From Eudorina sp. 2006-703-Eu-15 (Eukaryota; Chlorophyta; Chlorophyceae; Chlamydomonadales; Volvocaceae): a stretch of DNA of 64,000 nucleotides. A program made the position numbers and the translations under genes. Shown here one piece after another: positions 44,401-56,008 of the stretch. Every line of letters starts with the position of its first letter. Positions within the stretch are counted from its first letter, which is position 1. The notes beneath the pieces were generated by a model. The model was given only the letters and a program-made list of their open reading frames with translations. It had not been told where the DNA came from and made no database searches. The stretch is from positions 1 to 64,000 of the forward strand of contig BDSI01000154.1 in assembly GCA_003117195.1 (NCBI GenBank). The letters run 5' to 3'.

Positions 44401-47030
44401 TGTGTGTGTGTGTACGGCAACCTGGACGCAGGTCACGTGCCTGCTTACGTACGGACCGGACGATGCGCGGGAGCTGCAGTTCCCTGAGCTCGTGGTGAGC
44501 GACCGACGTCATCATGTACGGCGCAGCCGTACATTGCAGCACAGTCTGGCGCAGCAAGCAAGATTCCTAGAGTGGGGTTGTGAACCTAGAGGGGACAAGC
44601 GGGGTGATGTGTGTGTGTGTGTGTGAGGAGTGCTGAGCTGGGTGGGTGCAAGGCCGCCTCGCGTGCATGCGGCCTTCCTTCTCCCCTCGGCCCCTCTTCT
44701 TCGGGTTTACTTCTTTTTTTCAATTTCACCCCCACCCCCCAGATGGCTTCAGGGGCCGGGGGGAAGGGGAGGGGCACGAACGGCCACGTGACAGGTGCCC
44801 AGCGTGAGAACGCAGCCCGCTGTGCACTGGATGTGTTACTGTGTGTGCACGGCGCGCCTGCTCCTTGTCCACACAGGAGGAGGCGAAGGTGCAGCATCGG
44901 TGGGCGCACACGGTGCATAAAAAGTAGGTGCCGGGTCGGGTCGGGTCGGGTCGGCTTGGGTTCGGTCGGGTCGGGTTGGGTCGGGTCGGGTCGGGTCGGG
45001 TTGGGTTGGGTGGGCCCTGGGGGCGCGTGGGTGGGAAGGGGGCCCTCCCCGGGGGGGTTTCGAGTTTGGCGCTGCAAGGGTCAGCCCTCCCTGGCCCCGG
45101 TCCGCCGCCTTCCCCCACCGAACCCCACACACCCCCCTTGATCCCGCCTCTCCCCCCCAAGCTACTTCGACCCCCAGCGAGGAGAGCTGCGGCAGCTGCA
45201 GCTGGCCACCCGGGTGGAGGACACCCTGTGGGCCATGTCCATGGTGGGTGGGAGGTGGGGGCGCGGGAAAGGGGGGGGAGGGGAGGTCAGTTATCGTTTT
45301 GTTGCTCTTTTGCGGTTTCGCTGTCTTCATGAACAAAGGGGGATGGGAGTTCCTCACGCCGTCCCAGGACCCCACACGCCGTCCCAGGACCCCACACGCC
45401 GTCCCAGGACCCCACACGCTGTTCAGCTCCAGGGGCGGGGTGACGACGAAGCGACCCGCGGACATCTTCGACGCGGGGGGCAGGGGTGGGGTGGGTGTGA
45501 TATTCGTGACCACCTCACGGTCCCCATCCATCAGTCTCGCATGATTCCGTTGCGCTCGGCCATCCAGGCAATCGATGTACTCATCGCCCACATTTCTCGT
45601 CATCGTCACTCCTCCCACCGGGAGCAGGGGGGCGGGAGCTGGCGCGGGAGCCGGGGCTCATTTTCTTTTTACATGCCCGCATCGGTTTCTCATCTCGCAG
45701 CGGAGTGTTCTTAATATGCACACCCTCATGTGGGTGCTGGGTTTGGGTCGGGCGGGTCTCTTCTCTGATCACACACTCCCGCACACACACATACTGGCAA
45801 CAGCCACCTCTACAACGCCCACCCCGAGGCGTGCGGGTGCGGCGAGTACGGCGGTGCGGGGCCCCACCCGTGTTCACCACGGGCACACCATTTCTGGGCA
45901 TGCCCGGTCGCTCAGGCAGTGATACAGCAGATCGGGGTACACGTTCCGGGCCCCATCACCCGAGCCAACGTGTGGCTGGCTGAGCCGCCACAGGGGGTAC
46001 AGCAAGGGGTTTGGGACATCGTTGCCCTGGCGGCGCTGACGGCCATGGAGCGGGCGAGGGTGGGGTTACGTGCAGCGACCCACCACGGCGGCGCACAGCC
46101 TGTGCCGGGGGCGCCGGCTGCCCCGTCGCCGGTAGATGTAGCTAAGGCGCACGCAGTCATGGAGTTCTGGCAGCGGGTGGCAAGTTTTGCAGAACTGGGC
46201 CGACCGCGACGGGGATGGGAGGGGGTGGGACCGGAACACCCAATCCTATCGGTGGTGGACGGCCGGATCCGCTGCGTGCAGCCAGTAGACGTAGACTCTT
46301 GGTGGATAGATAGCAGCGCGAGACGCTAGGGTGTAGGGATTGGGACAAGGGAAGCCCACTTCCGGGCACGATGGGGATCGTGGGTGCCCAAGGAGCGTCG
46401 GGCCCGACCAGTGGGAGTTGGCAGCGGGACTTGTAGGCGAGGGCCGCCCGCGACGGGAAGGGGTATACGACAGGGAAGCTTACGTGGTGATGTGCTGCCT
46501 TGTGCAAACCATAGCCCCATCATGGAGCGCCCGACTGCATACCCGGACCCAGCAAGGCCTGACGTGTGCGACGTCGCTCCGACTCAGCTGGGCGGGCAGG
46601 CCTGCCGGATGGTGCAACCTTAGCTAGCACGATTAGGTTGGGACGCGGGACCAGGCTAGTTTTACCGCACCGGGCAGGGGCACGCCTCCGAATTGCTGAG
46701 GAACGCGCCCTGGGTGCTGCAAGGTTGAACAGCGGAGGTTGAACAGCGGACTGCGAGGCGCAGACTTGAGGAGGTTGAACAGCGGACTGCGAGGCGAAGA
46801 CCGCCCGGGATGGGCTTCCGCCCAATCCCGTGAGGGGGCATAGCTGTCACCGATCCTCAGGGATCGGGCGCGCGCCCTTGGTTGAGAGCGAGGGGACAGA
46901 GGCCCCTTACGCCCCTCTCCCCTGAATCCGGGGGAGAGTGCTTCGGCGGTCTCCCGTATGGGGCGGGTTAGCGCCCCCGGCCAGCGTCGGCCCGGCAGAT
47001 ATGTAACGATTTACACACACACACACACAC

Positions 47031-47068
<38 letters not shown>

Positions 47069-50000
47069 CCTGACCTGGGCGGTTATGGGTGGGCTTCTTG
47101 TTAAACGCACACTCTCCCGCACATACACACTCACACTCACACGCGCGCTCGCACGTAGGTCCGAACCCGCACTTTCTCGGAGGACGTCAACGGCGAATCG
47201 CTCACATTGGTGGTGCCGTACGCTGACATGGCCAACCACTCGTTCGACCACAACGCCACGTTCTGCATGGCGCGGGACAACAAGAGGTGGGCGGGCTTGG
47301 GGGAGGGGGAGTGAGGGGCGCGGAGGCCCGTTGGGGGCCCGAGCCACAGGAGACAACCTGAATGGATACGAACTGGCACTCGCCCCTGCGGGCGGCGCGC
47401 TATGCAGCCGCGGCCAGGACCGCAGCCGCGCCCCATGATAGGGCACGCCTTCGGTTGCGGGGCCCCGGGGGTCAAACCCTAGACCTGCCATTGTCAAGGG
47501 AGGGTCCCTCCTCTAGGGGGGGTCCGTCCTCTTATGGGGCGGCCCCGGGGGCCGGCAGGTCATTCTTTTGGGGCCCCGGCGGGGTCCATCCTTGCGGTTG
47601 TACGGCACCGACAAGGGCGATGGAACGCAGGGGGTTACCCGCAGCTGAGGATGGATGGATCATGACCCGCCATGACATCACGACCCGCCATGACATCACG
47701 ACCCGCCATGACATCATGACCCGCCAGGACATCACGACCCGCCAGGACATCACGACCCGCCATGACATCATGACCCGCCAGGACACCATGACCCGCCATG
47801 ACATCATGATCCGCCATGATATCACGACATCAGGCTGTGCGCGCATGTCTGGTTGCTTGCGTCTCGCATCCGCCCCTCAACACCTGCAGTGCGCGGTGTG
47901 CATGCCGCCGCCGCCGCCGCGTGCGAACACGTGCCCATCCGGGTTTCCTTGGGTTTGCGAAAAAGGGCACCTTCCGGGCGCAGTCGTGCTCCTCGCGCCC
48001 CACTGAACACACCCATACACACTCGGGCGGTTTCCTTGCCAGACACACCTGCTCGCACACCTACGCATACACATAAGCAGGCATGGACCTGGGCGGTTAT
48101 GGGTGGGCTTCTTGTTAAACACATACGCATGCACATTCACATACACTATACACACACGCATTCACGCACAAATGTGTTTGGATCGGGCCGGTTTCGTCGC
48201 CAACTCGCCATACACGCCCCGAGCACCCCATGCACGGGGCCTGCCGACTGGAGGAGGAGGAGGAGGAGGTACCGCACTCGCGGACGCGCCGCCCGGGTCC
48301 GGCCGCCGGCGTCCTTGAGCTCCCCGGCTGGCCCTCGGTGTCCGCCGGCCGGGTCGTGGCGCAGGTTCGAGCTGCGGCTGCTGTCGCCGTTGGGTGCGGG
48401 TCAGGAGGCGACGATCTGCTACGGGGAGGGCAAGCCCAACTTCGAGGTAGGGGTGCGTGGGTTGGGGTTGGGTGGGGTGGAGGGGAGTGTGGCTCGGGGA
48501 GGAGGGGACGATTCTGCGGTGATTGACGGCTCAACTTCTAACGTCGCTCGTCAACGACGTCGCCGGCCTCCCGAGGAACTGCTACCATTCGGCGACTTCC
48601 TGGATGTCAGTTTCGCTGTCTTGATGGCGGTTTCGCTGTCTTGAGGGGCATACAAGGGGGGGAGGAGGAGGAGTGGGTGGCGACATCTCATGGCTGATGG
48701 GGAGGGGATGGCGCTGAGGCGGATTGCGGCCGCCGGTGCGGGGCAGGGAGAGAGGCGGGACGGGGAACGATCCAGGAAGTGCGTTTGCGGCCTCGCATGT
48801 TGAGGCCTGCACGACCGCGAGGCGATGGGCGGGGTAGGGCTGTGCGCAGCCATATGCTCTGGCCCCGGGGGTTGAACCACCCGAACCGTTGATCACGGGT
48901 AAAACCGTTAGAACCGTTGGCCTATCCTGACCACCGCCTAATCGGGCAACCCGCAGGTGATGCGGGACTACGGCTTCGTGGTCCCCGGCAACCCCAACGA
49001 CCGGATCGTACTGCCTAATCAGGACACACTGCCGGCCCTCAACGGGGCGTCACTGCTGCAGTCGGTGAGGGGCCGGGCGGCGGGCGGGCGGCGGGGGCCG
49101 GGCGGCGAGCGGAGCAAGGGGGGTTTGGGGATGGAGGTTGGGGATGGGGGTTGGGGTAGAGAGGTAGATATGGTTCTGCTGCGCTGCTGCCAGAGCAGAG
49201 ATACATGGGGGGAGGGGGAGGACGCGGGATGTGGCATGTGGGTGGGTGCAGGTAGTTGGCGTCGGAGGTGGCAGCTGGTCAGGAGGGGGGGTCCCTCGCG
49301 AACTGGAGGGCGCCCAGCGCCAGGACGATGGGGGCCGGGGGGAAGCAGTCAGGAGGAGAGCCGAACAGCAAGAGGGCGAGGGCTACTCTCCCCCCTCTAG
49401 GGCTACTCTCCCCCCTCTAGGGCTACTCTCCCCCCTCTAGGGCTACTCTCCCCCCTCTAGGGCTACTACCCTAAATTTTCCCCGATCTCCTCTCATGCCC
49501 CGCCCCTGCAATGATACGCTCCTCACCCTCACCCGGCCCCTCCCCTCCTGCAGCTGGGTCTCCAAGGGGACTGGCGGGGCAGCAAGCCGACCGTTACAGA
49601 GATAGCACCTCCACCTCAGCAGCAGCAGCAGCAGCAGCGGCAGCAGCAGCAGCAGCGGCAGCAGCAGCAGGGTGGAGCGGAGGGCGAAGGGGAGGGCGAG
49701 GAGGCGGAGGGCGAGGCGCAGGTGGCGTTCGCGAGGCGGCGGTGCGCGGTGCTGTCCATGCGGCTCAGCGACGGCTTCCCGCCCGAGCGAGGTGGGTGGG
49801 CCTGTGGTGGCAGGTAAGGGGGGCTCAGCGGCCCTCCCACCCTTCCTCGCTTTCCCTAACTGGCACAGGCCCCAGGGGGGATGGGTACTGGGCAGGGGGA
49901 CCCGGCGGCGGGGTCAGAGAGCGAGAGGCGTCTCCGCGGGGCGCCGCGCCTTGAAGGGGTTAACACGCAGCGGCCGCAGCCGACGCCGCCGACGCCGTGG

Positions 50001-51014
50001 GGCGAACCGCGAGAGGGGGAGGCTTGGTTGGTGGCACCGCCGCCGCCGCTGCCGCCGCCGCCACCGCCTCCGGCGGCCCCAAGGAGGGGGCACGTCAGGT
50101 GCTCCGGGGAGGCCCCGGGGGGACCTGTGGGCCCGGGGTGCGGGTCCCGGGGGGAAGGGCGGAAAGGGGGTATAGGAAATTGGTAGACATATTGGTAGAC
50201 ATAGGGCGGAAGGGGGGTGTCATGCAGCCGTCATGGTGTATACGACATACACGTCATGTGCGCGTGTGCTGGTGGGCGGCCGCCATTCTCGGGTGGGTGG
50301 GGCTGGCGGCGACGCGGGCGCCCCCGGGTCGCCCGCGCCTGGGCCGCGGCGCTGTACGGCTGATCTTCTGCTCGGCTGGGCGAGGCTGGGCTAGGCTGGG
50401 CTGGCCAGCACGCAAACCTCCCCCGCCCTGCTGCTCCAGCAGCCCGACGAGTTGGGTTTTCAGGCTGACACGGGTGCGCGCACTCTTCCTTTCGGTCATT
50501 TCATCGTCATTTCATAATTTCATATCAGTTGGTCACTTGACAACACGTTAATGACAGCCGCGCCCGTTGCTCCTCCTCCTGATCGTCCGGCCGTCCGTAC
50601 GGCACCACGCCGCCGATGTCAGGCGGCGGCGGCGGCGGCCTGTTCGGCGGCTGGTCAGCCGCCCGCGCCTGGACAGACTCTGGCCGCCCGCCGCCGCAGA
50701 CCATCCGCGGCGGCGCAGCCGCCGTCGCGGCGGAGCGCGCCAATGTCGCAACCGTACGGCAGTCGTACCAGGGCGCCCTGGAGGCACTGCCCACCAGCAT
50801 CTCCGCGGATGAGGCGGTGCTGGCGCTGAGGAGCCTGTGGGGCGTTGCAGTGGGGTCCAGGGAGGGGCCCGGCGGCGAATCTCCCCCGCCGCTGACGGCC
50901 CGGCAGGAGGCGGCGGTGCGCTGCAGGCTGGAGCACAAGCGGCTGCTGAGGGAGGCGGTGAGGGCACTGGACGAGTACGACTTGTGGTTGGCGGAGCGTC
51001 AGCAGCTGCGTTAG
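41434..51014 (+). CDS. SET-domain protein-lysine methyltransferase, Rubisco-LSMT/SETD3-like
   Basis: Eleven exons: 41434-41815, 42422-42523, 43514-43626, 44432-44494, 44877-44923, 45162-45243, 47159-47286, 48365-48446, 48957-49064, 49554-49791, 50623-51014. All introns are GT-AG; phases agree and give 578 aa. The split SET domain runs from LGRGLVATTALERQAIVSVP (near residue 110) through VVPYADMANHSFDHN (NH near 289) and EATICYGEG (Tyr near 325) to MRDYGFVVPGNPNDRI. The insertion between the SET halves is typical of the Rubisco large-subunit methyltransferase group. A glutamine tract (about 391-409) and the C-terminal substrate-binding helices (RQEAAVRCRLEHKRLL) follow. S-adenosylmethionine is the methyl donor; the substrate is not known. 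The basic, Ser/Arg-rich N-terminus could be a transit peptide, but the first exon start and the exon 10-11 junction are the least certain. Confidence 0.9.
44340..44419. repeat. GT microsatellites before exon 4 of the SET gene
   Basis: Two GTGTGT tracts (about 44353-44370 and 44390-44413) lie immediately upstream of the exon 4 acceptor at 44431; further GT and CA tracts occur at 44605-44625 and 47013-47066. Confidence 0.85.
44931..45009. repeat. (CGGGT)n pentamer array in SET intron 5
   Basis: About 15 CGGGT units with a few variants (CTTGG, TTGGG), starting seven bases after the donor of exon 5. It is not telomere-like in unit length or sequence. Confidence 0.9.
45361..45420. repeat. 20-bp minisatellite in SET intron 6
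   Basis: Three copies of GTCCCAGGACCCCACACGCC; the last differs by one base at its end. Confidence 0.92.
45796..47013 (+). mobile_element. 5'-truncated LINE fragment inside SET intron 6
   Basis: 45796-46329 is an open 177-codon C-terminal part of a LINE ORF2, beginning GNSHLYN, with CGCGEYGGAG then HHFWACPVAQAV, GVQQGVWDIVALAALTAMER, FAELG, HPILSVVDG and a stop at 46329. It is related to, but distinct from, the C-terminal ORF at 21036-22154. About 670 bp of 3' UTR follows and ends near GGCCCGGCAGATATGTAAC, then an ATTTACACAC tail that continues as a CA microsatellite. A copy of this terminus lies at 32018-32053. It is sense to the host gene. Confidence 0.85.
46735..46803. repeat. Short tandem duplication in LINE fragment 3' UTR
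   Basis: GGTTGAACAGCGGACTGCGAGGCG-type unit of about 38 bp in two and a half copies. Confidence 0.75.
47661..47826. repeat. 18-bp minisatellite in SET intron 7
   Basis: About nine copies of ATGACATCACGACCCGCC with regular CACG/CATG and CATG/CAGG variants. The array sits in the intron between exon 7 and exon 8. There are no spacers, so it is not a CRISPR-like array. Confidence 0.93.
49381..49463. repeat. 20-bp minisatellite in SET intron 9
   Basis: Four perfect copies of GGCTACTCTCCCCCCTCTAG (49381-49460) plus the start of a fifth, about 90 bp upstream of the exon 10 acceptor. Confidence 0.95.
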
Positions 51015-51300
51015 CGTTGGGCACCAGGCAGCAGCAGCAGCAGGAGGAGTAGGAGGCGGAGGAGGAGGAGGAGCACGACAGCAACAGGAGGAGCAGGAGG
51101 AGGAGGAGCAGCAGGAGGAGGAGCATTGGCAGGCGCAGGGGCGGCAGCAGCAGCAGCAGGAGGAGGAGGAGCAGGGGCCCGGGCTGCAGCAGCAGGAGGA
51201 GCAGGGACTGCAGCAGCAGCAGCAGCACAGCAGCAGCAGCAGCAGCACAGCAGCAGCAGCAGCAGCAGCAGCAGGAAAAGGTGCAGGAGAATGAGGAGCA
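51015..51300. repeat. AGG/AGC trinucleotide-rich stretch downstream of SET stop
   Basis: Directly after the SET stop codon, AGGAGG and CAGCAG runs continue for about 280 bp, giving long poly-Leu or poly-Ala/Gln frames on both strands that are not genes. It is probably the 3' UTR. Confidence 0.75.
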
Positions 51301-54300
51301 GGGCAGTAGCGGGTGGGGGAGAAGCGGCGGCAAGTGTGGTGCTCTGGCCCCTGAGGAGTCGCGTGCTAGGGGACGGCGGCATCGAGGACGGACGAAGAGA
51401 CCATGGGAGCCTTGGGCCGAGAGTGGTTGCACAGATCACGCATTCAGGCTGCAGCCCGGGATCCTGCCGGAGGAGGAGGGGGAGGAGGAGGAGGCTGGGG
51501 CGGCTTGCGGCGGCGTGTCATGGCTGGGGACCTTTGCTGCCTGCGGGTAGCGACTCCCTGTTGGCAGCGGCTTCTTGCTGAACGAATTTGGCAAAGGGGC
51601 ACAGGCCGCGACGTGCGACGGAGCTGCCCAGGTGCCGCACACGGCGGTGGGGGGCTCAAAATGGGTTGAGGATCCCGCGGCGGGCTGCCCAGTTAGACGC
51701 GTGGGTTTGTGGGCCCCCCTGGATTGACGCCTGTGGCGCATTTCGTTTACCTTTTCCTGCAGGTTATGTGTCAGGTGGGGTATGCCGTATGGTGTGTGGA
51801 AGGGGTGGCGTGTGATACCGTGGCGGCGTGCGGGGAACGGAAGGGTATGTACGCGGTTGCAGAACAATGAGAGAGAGAGGGCGAGCATGGCATGATGGCG
51901 CGGGCGTGACGGAGGGCGGGTGGCGAGGGAGAGCTCGTCGGAGCACCGCCGAAGTGGCGTCTGCGGCCAACCCACGCCGCGCGCCGACAGGCCGCGATAA
52001 TACCGTGATGAATGTCGTCGCGGTGGCGATATGACGGCGGTCCAGGGTCGGCTGGCCCGTGCTGAAACTTCCCTTCTACCCTTGAGGCCGAGCTTTTGGG
52101 ACTCCAGGTGCCCTGTCCGGGCTCGGATGTGAAACGTGCTGTGATCCTTTTCAGTAATGATAGTATGAAAAACTCCGCACAATCCGCACATGATACGTCA
52201 CACAAGACCGCAATGCAGCAAGGAACACAAAGCATGAAGCAAGTTCAGAACACGTACCTGGTGAAGTTCACAAGATGACTCAGTTCCGAGCGTCGGCAGA
52301 CACGGTGTTACGTCCTTCAACTGTGCACGACCTATCTTACTTCCGCGCCTTTTAAGACGTCCTAGCTACAGCAGCGCACGTGCTATTCTTGCGAATAGAG
52401 GTCGACTTGTTGAGCTACGGTACCTGGTGACACACAGGCGAGGTTACAGACGTACGGTACTGCGAACACACGTGCTGCGCATGCAGCAACTCTGATCCTG
52501 ATGAACACTGCGCTACACTTAACATATCATTGCATCGCATGGATATTGAGGGGCCCCCATGTCGCTGTGTTTCAGGGCGGTTGGGAAGCAGGCGGGGGCG
52601 GGGGGATTAGGTACACTTGACGAGTAACATGTTTTATCACAATGATGACGCCACCTGTTCAGCGATATGCGACCTGCGTCCCAACCACAGCTCGGCTCCT
52701 TTGGTCCGCCCATTGAGACGGGCTGCCGTGAGCCGTGGGGTCATCGTGACGCGCAGCACACACATGCATCCTTAGTTCCTCACCCCAAACGTTGATCTCA
52801 ATCAACCTTCGTCTCGTGATGCGCGGCACGGCGGCAAATCGGTTGCAAGCATATTTCAGACCAACACCCTCATCACGACCCGTAGCAACACAACAGTAAC
52901 ATTATGTACGACAGAACACACAAGAGAGCACTCCCGACTCCCGTATTGGGACACTTGCGTCCCTCTTGAATGTTCTCCGCAAATCACAAAACAGGAAGCC
53001 GATTTTGATTTCCCGCTTCCGGATCTGGCGAGCTCGACATAACGCCGGGACCTCGCAATGCAACCAGACAACGGCGGCCAAGCCCAACCCAAACGCCAGA
53101 CACTCCGAGCCCCGATAGTCCGGAGCGTGCTGGGTGCAACAACGGCAGCAGCACCAACGGGGCTTTAGACAACAAACAACGCTTCTTGGACAAGCGCCAT
53201 AGAGCGAGACCTACCCTATTATCCTATGCGGGATGCGACCGAAACGGCTTCTGAAGCAAACCCTAGGAGGCCCTGTCGCAACAGAATGTTGCTCGGGGCA
53301 AAAATAAACAGAAAGCAAAGCAGCGGCAGCAGTAGCAGCAGCGAGAAGCAGCAGCAGCAACAACAACCAACATGTGTATCTCTACACACAGCACCACCCT
53401 TCACACAGCACATTGGCATATGGATCCGCCGCACCAATCTCGACCCCGAACCGGGGTTCTGACCGCGGCGGCGGCACATAACAGCCGCGATGGACCCCCG
53501 TCCGGGGTGGCCACGCGCAGGGCACATCGGGATCATCAGACCAGTCAACTCCACACCAAGATTTTTCTTTTGGGTATATAGCAGCATCCCAGCACCCTGC
53601 TCGTAATCTCGTAATCAAAGGCGCACAGACAGTTATGAGCACCACGCAGAAGTACAAACACTCAAAACACAAGAGTTTGTCCATAGAAGGCATCCATTCC
53701 AACACCATTTCACATAACGCACCGCTTTTGTTACCCACAACACAGCAACCGCCACCACGCAAGAATGTCCTCTTGACGCGCACACTCATGCAAGCGTACG
53801 CACTTGCGAATCCCCGGCGCCGGCACATGGCCGCTGCCGCCGCTTGGGGGCCAACCTACGGAGTTCCTGAAGCACTGGTATGGCGCATCAGTCTCCCCCT
53901 ACCTGGCCCGACACTGCGCGTCCGACGCGGCACAGATGCATGCGACAACAGCACAGCATAAGATAATGTACCAATACATGATGGAAACCGCTCTGCTCGA
54001 CTCGAATCAACATTCGCACCATTATCACGCCAGCGCCGTCGATACATACATCGACACCTACCGAATCCCCTCGTGGCAGCTCACAGCAGCTCGTCACGGC
54101 GCGCCGCAGTCGGCGGCGGCCCTTTCCATCCGGGTTCCCTTGCATCGCCGCTCCATCTCACTTTCGCACCCATCCGCTCCGCACCGCCATCTCAGCCCCT
54201 CGTGCCTCCCCTCCGCGCTCGTCCGCTCCCTCTTCGACGCGTTTCTCTTCTCGACGGCCCTCCTCGTTCTTCTCGTTTGCAACGCTCGGCTGCACAGCTG

Positions 54301-56008
54301 CACCACGTCGCTCCGCGCATGCCGCGTGTCCTTGCGCGCACACACAACGGCACACACAACAGTACACCACCAATGACAGACAGACCGGCAAGCCGACGCC
54401 GCACCGGAAGCCGACCCTGCGGCACCGGTCTGGGCTTCTCCGAGCTGCCTGTAATGCTCCCCGCAAAGCGCTGCCTAATTCTGATACGAAAAAACCCTCG
54501 GCGGCCATGCGTCGTTGTATGGCCCGCCTCAGATAAGGGCGAATAGATCAGAGGAAACGTCACACACGTTGGGAAAGGCGCAGCAAAATGGGCTTCCAAC
54601 GGAAAAACCCGCGCTCTAACCAAACGGTGCACTAGGTAGTCTCAGCACCGTACGACAGTACCGCAACTGCACACAGATCGGCACGGATGGTCCGTAGGGG
54701 CTCTGGCGGGCGGCGGACCCCATTTGCCTTCTGTAGACGTGCTGCTGCGACGCGCCGGGGCCGGCATCGCATGGCTAACAGTACGTCCCTTCGCCCCTAC
54801 TAGAGCAGTGGCCATATCCAGCATCCATCTCCGTCACCCACCACAACACTTTTTTTCCGCCACCCACCGAAGACCTCGCGCACGGCACGAGTACTGCCCA
54901 AGTGTTCTTTGAAGCCATCCCAATACTAACTACCTAGGGGGTGGTTGGATGTGGTCAACATTTCCAGTATAGTGAGCATTGTCAGCGTCGCAGATTCGAT
55001 TATTCGCGTGTGCTAAGGCCACGACCTGATCCCCATACCGACCCTCCCTTTTCCAGTGAGATGGCGCCACAGCCAACAGCCTCAGTCCCAGCGTGCACGA
55101 CAGAACGACTGGACCGCACCGCCAACGCACGCGTCGCATACCAATGCCATAACATCCCTGATGCCGATCGAGCTCATGCCGTGCACATCCGATAGTCAGG
55201 TCAGCACATGTGTCTGCGTGAAGAAACGGTTGGCAGGCCTACCGTCTCCAAACAGACTACTCACTCGACTGTGAACGACTCATGCAAGCCGCGTTCTCTT
55301 AGCAGACATCATGATTGTCGCTCATTTGCCTTGCACTGATATGAACGTTGCTCTCTTGATGGCAGTAACACGACCGCATCACGACCGCGCCGCGCAGCAC
55401 CGGGCACTACTTGTTTGGCTGTAATATCAGTGAAAAAATCTGACGCCGTGTCACACATTCTCTACGAGCCGTTTTCACGGCCCCGACATCAGCTGCAAAG
55501 CCCGGCAGTGCTCAACTGCCGGAGAGCTGGACCTGACGGCCCCGCATGATCAACCAGCCGAAAAAAACAGAGTTGGGACACACGACATGATGCCATAAGG
55601 CAACAGCGAGAACTGGACTAAAACCCGTCTCTGTTCGGCCTCCTGAAGCAAGCAGTAGTGGCCGCGCTTGAGGCGGTCGTCATTGCTTCAAGGGCGCATG
55701 CTCAATTAAAAAGCGCTGATTGAGCATGAAAACGGGTTCTCGAAATCGAGGTCTAGGTCCCAACCATCAGGGATCCTGTTGGCGCACCGCCAGAGTAACC
55801 ATGCGGGGAGGAGAGGACAGGACAGGGGGACAAGGAAAGAGCGAGTCCCTGTTGAACTTCATCATGAGCCCAGAAGCACAGTGTCATAACGAGGAGAGGC
55901 TATGCATGCAGGAAAGTTCTCAAACATGGCGTCAGGCCCAACGCCGCACTCCCCCCGCGGGGGTCCACTCAACAAGCGCATCACATCAAGACAAATCACA
56001 AAGCCAAC
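51301..56008. other. Long interval without a supported gene
   Basis: Open frames occur on both strands, but none has a domain or linked splice sites that could be defended. Noted structure: a perfect 10-bp inverted repeat CATGCTCAAT at 55697-55706 / 55719-55728, and a CAG-type tract at 53318-53368. Minus-strand frames at 53382-53828 and 54158-54632 have moderate codon bias but no family. Parts of the region may hold exons that were missed. Confidence 0.35.

Noticed and set aside
44931..45009. CGGGT array considered as a telomeric repeat
   Set aside because: Algal telomere units are TTTAGGG or TTTTAGGG; this is a pentamer within an intron.
47661..47826. Regular 18-bp repeats considered as a CRISPR-like array
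   Set aside because: Head-to-tail repeats with no unique spacers, in a eukaryotic intron; a minisatellite.
50548..51432. Long minus-strand poly-Leu/Cys frame
   Set aside because: Antisense shadow of the SET last exon and of the CAG/AGG repeats behind it.
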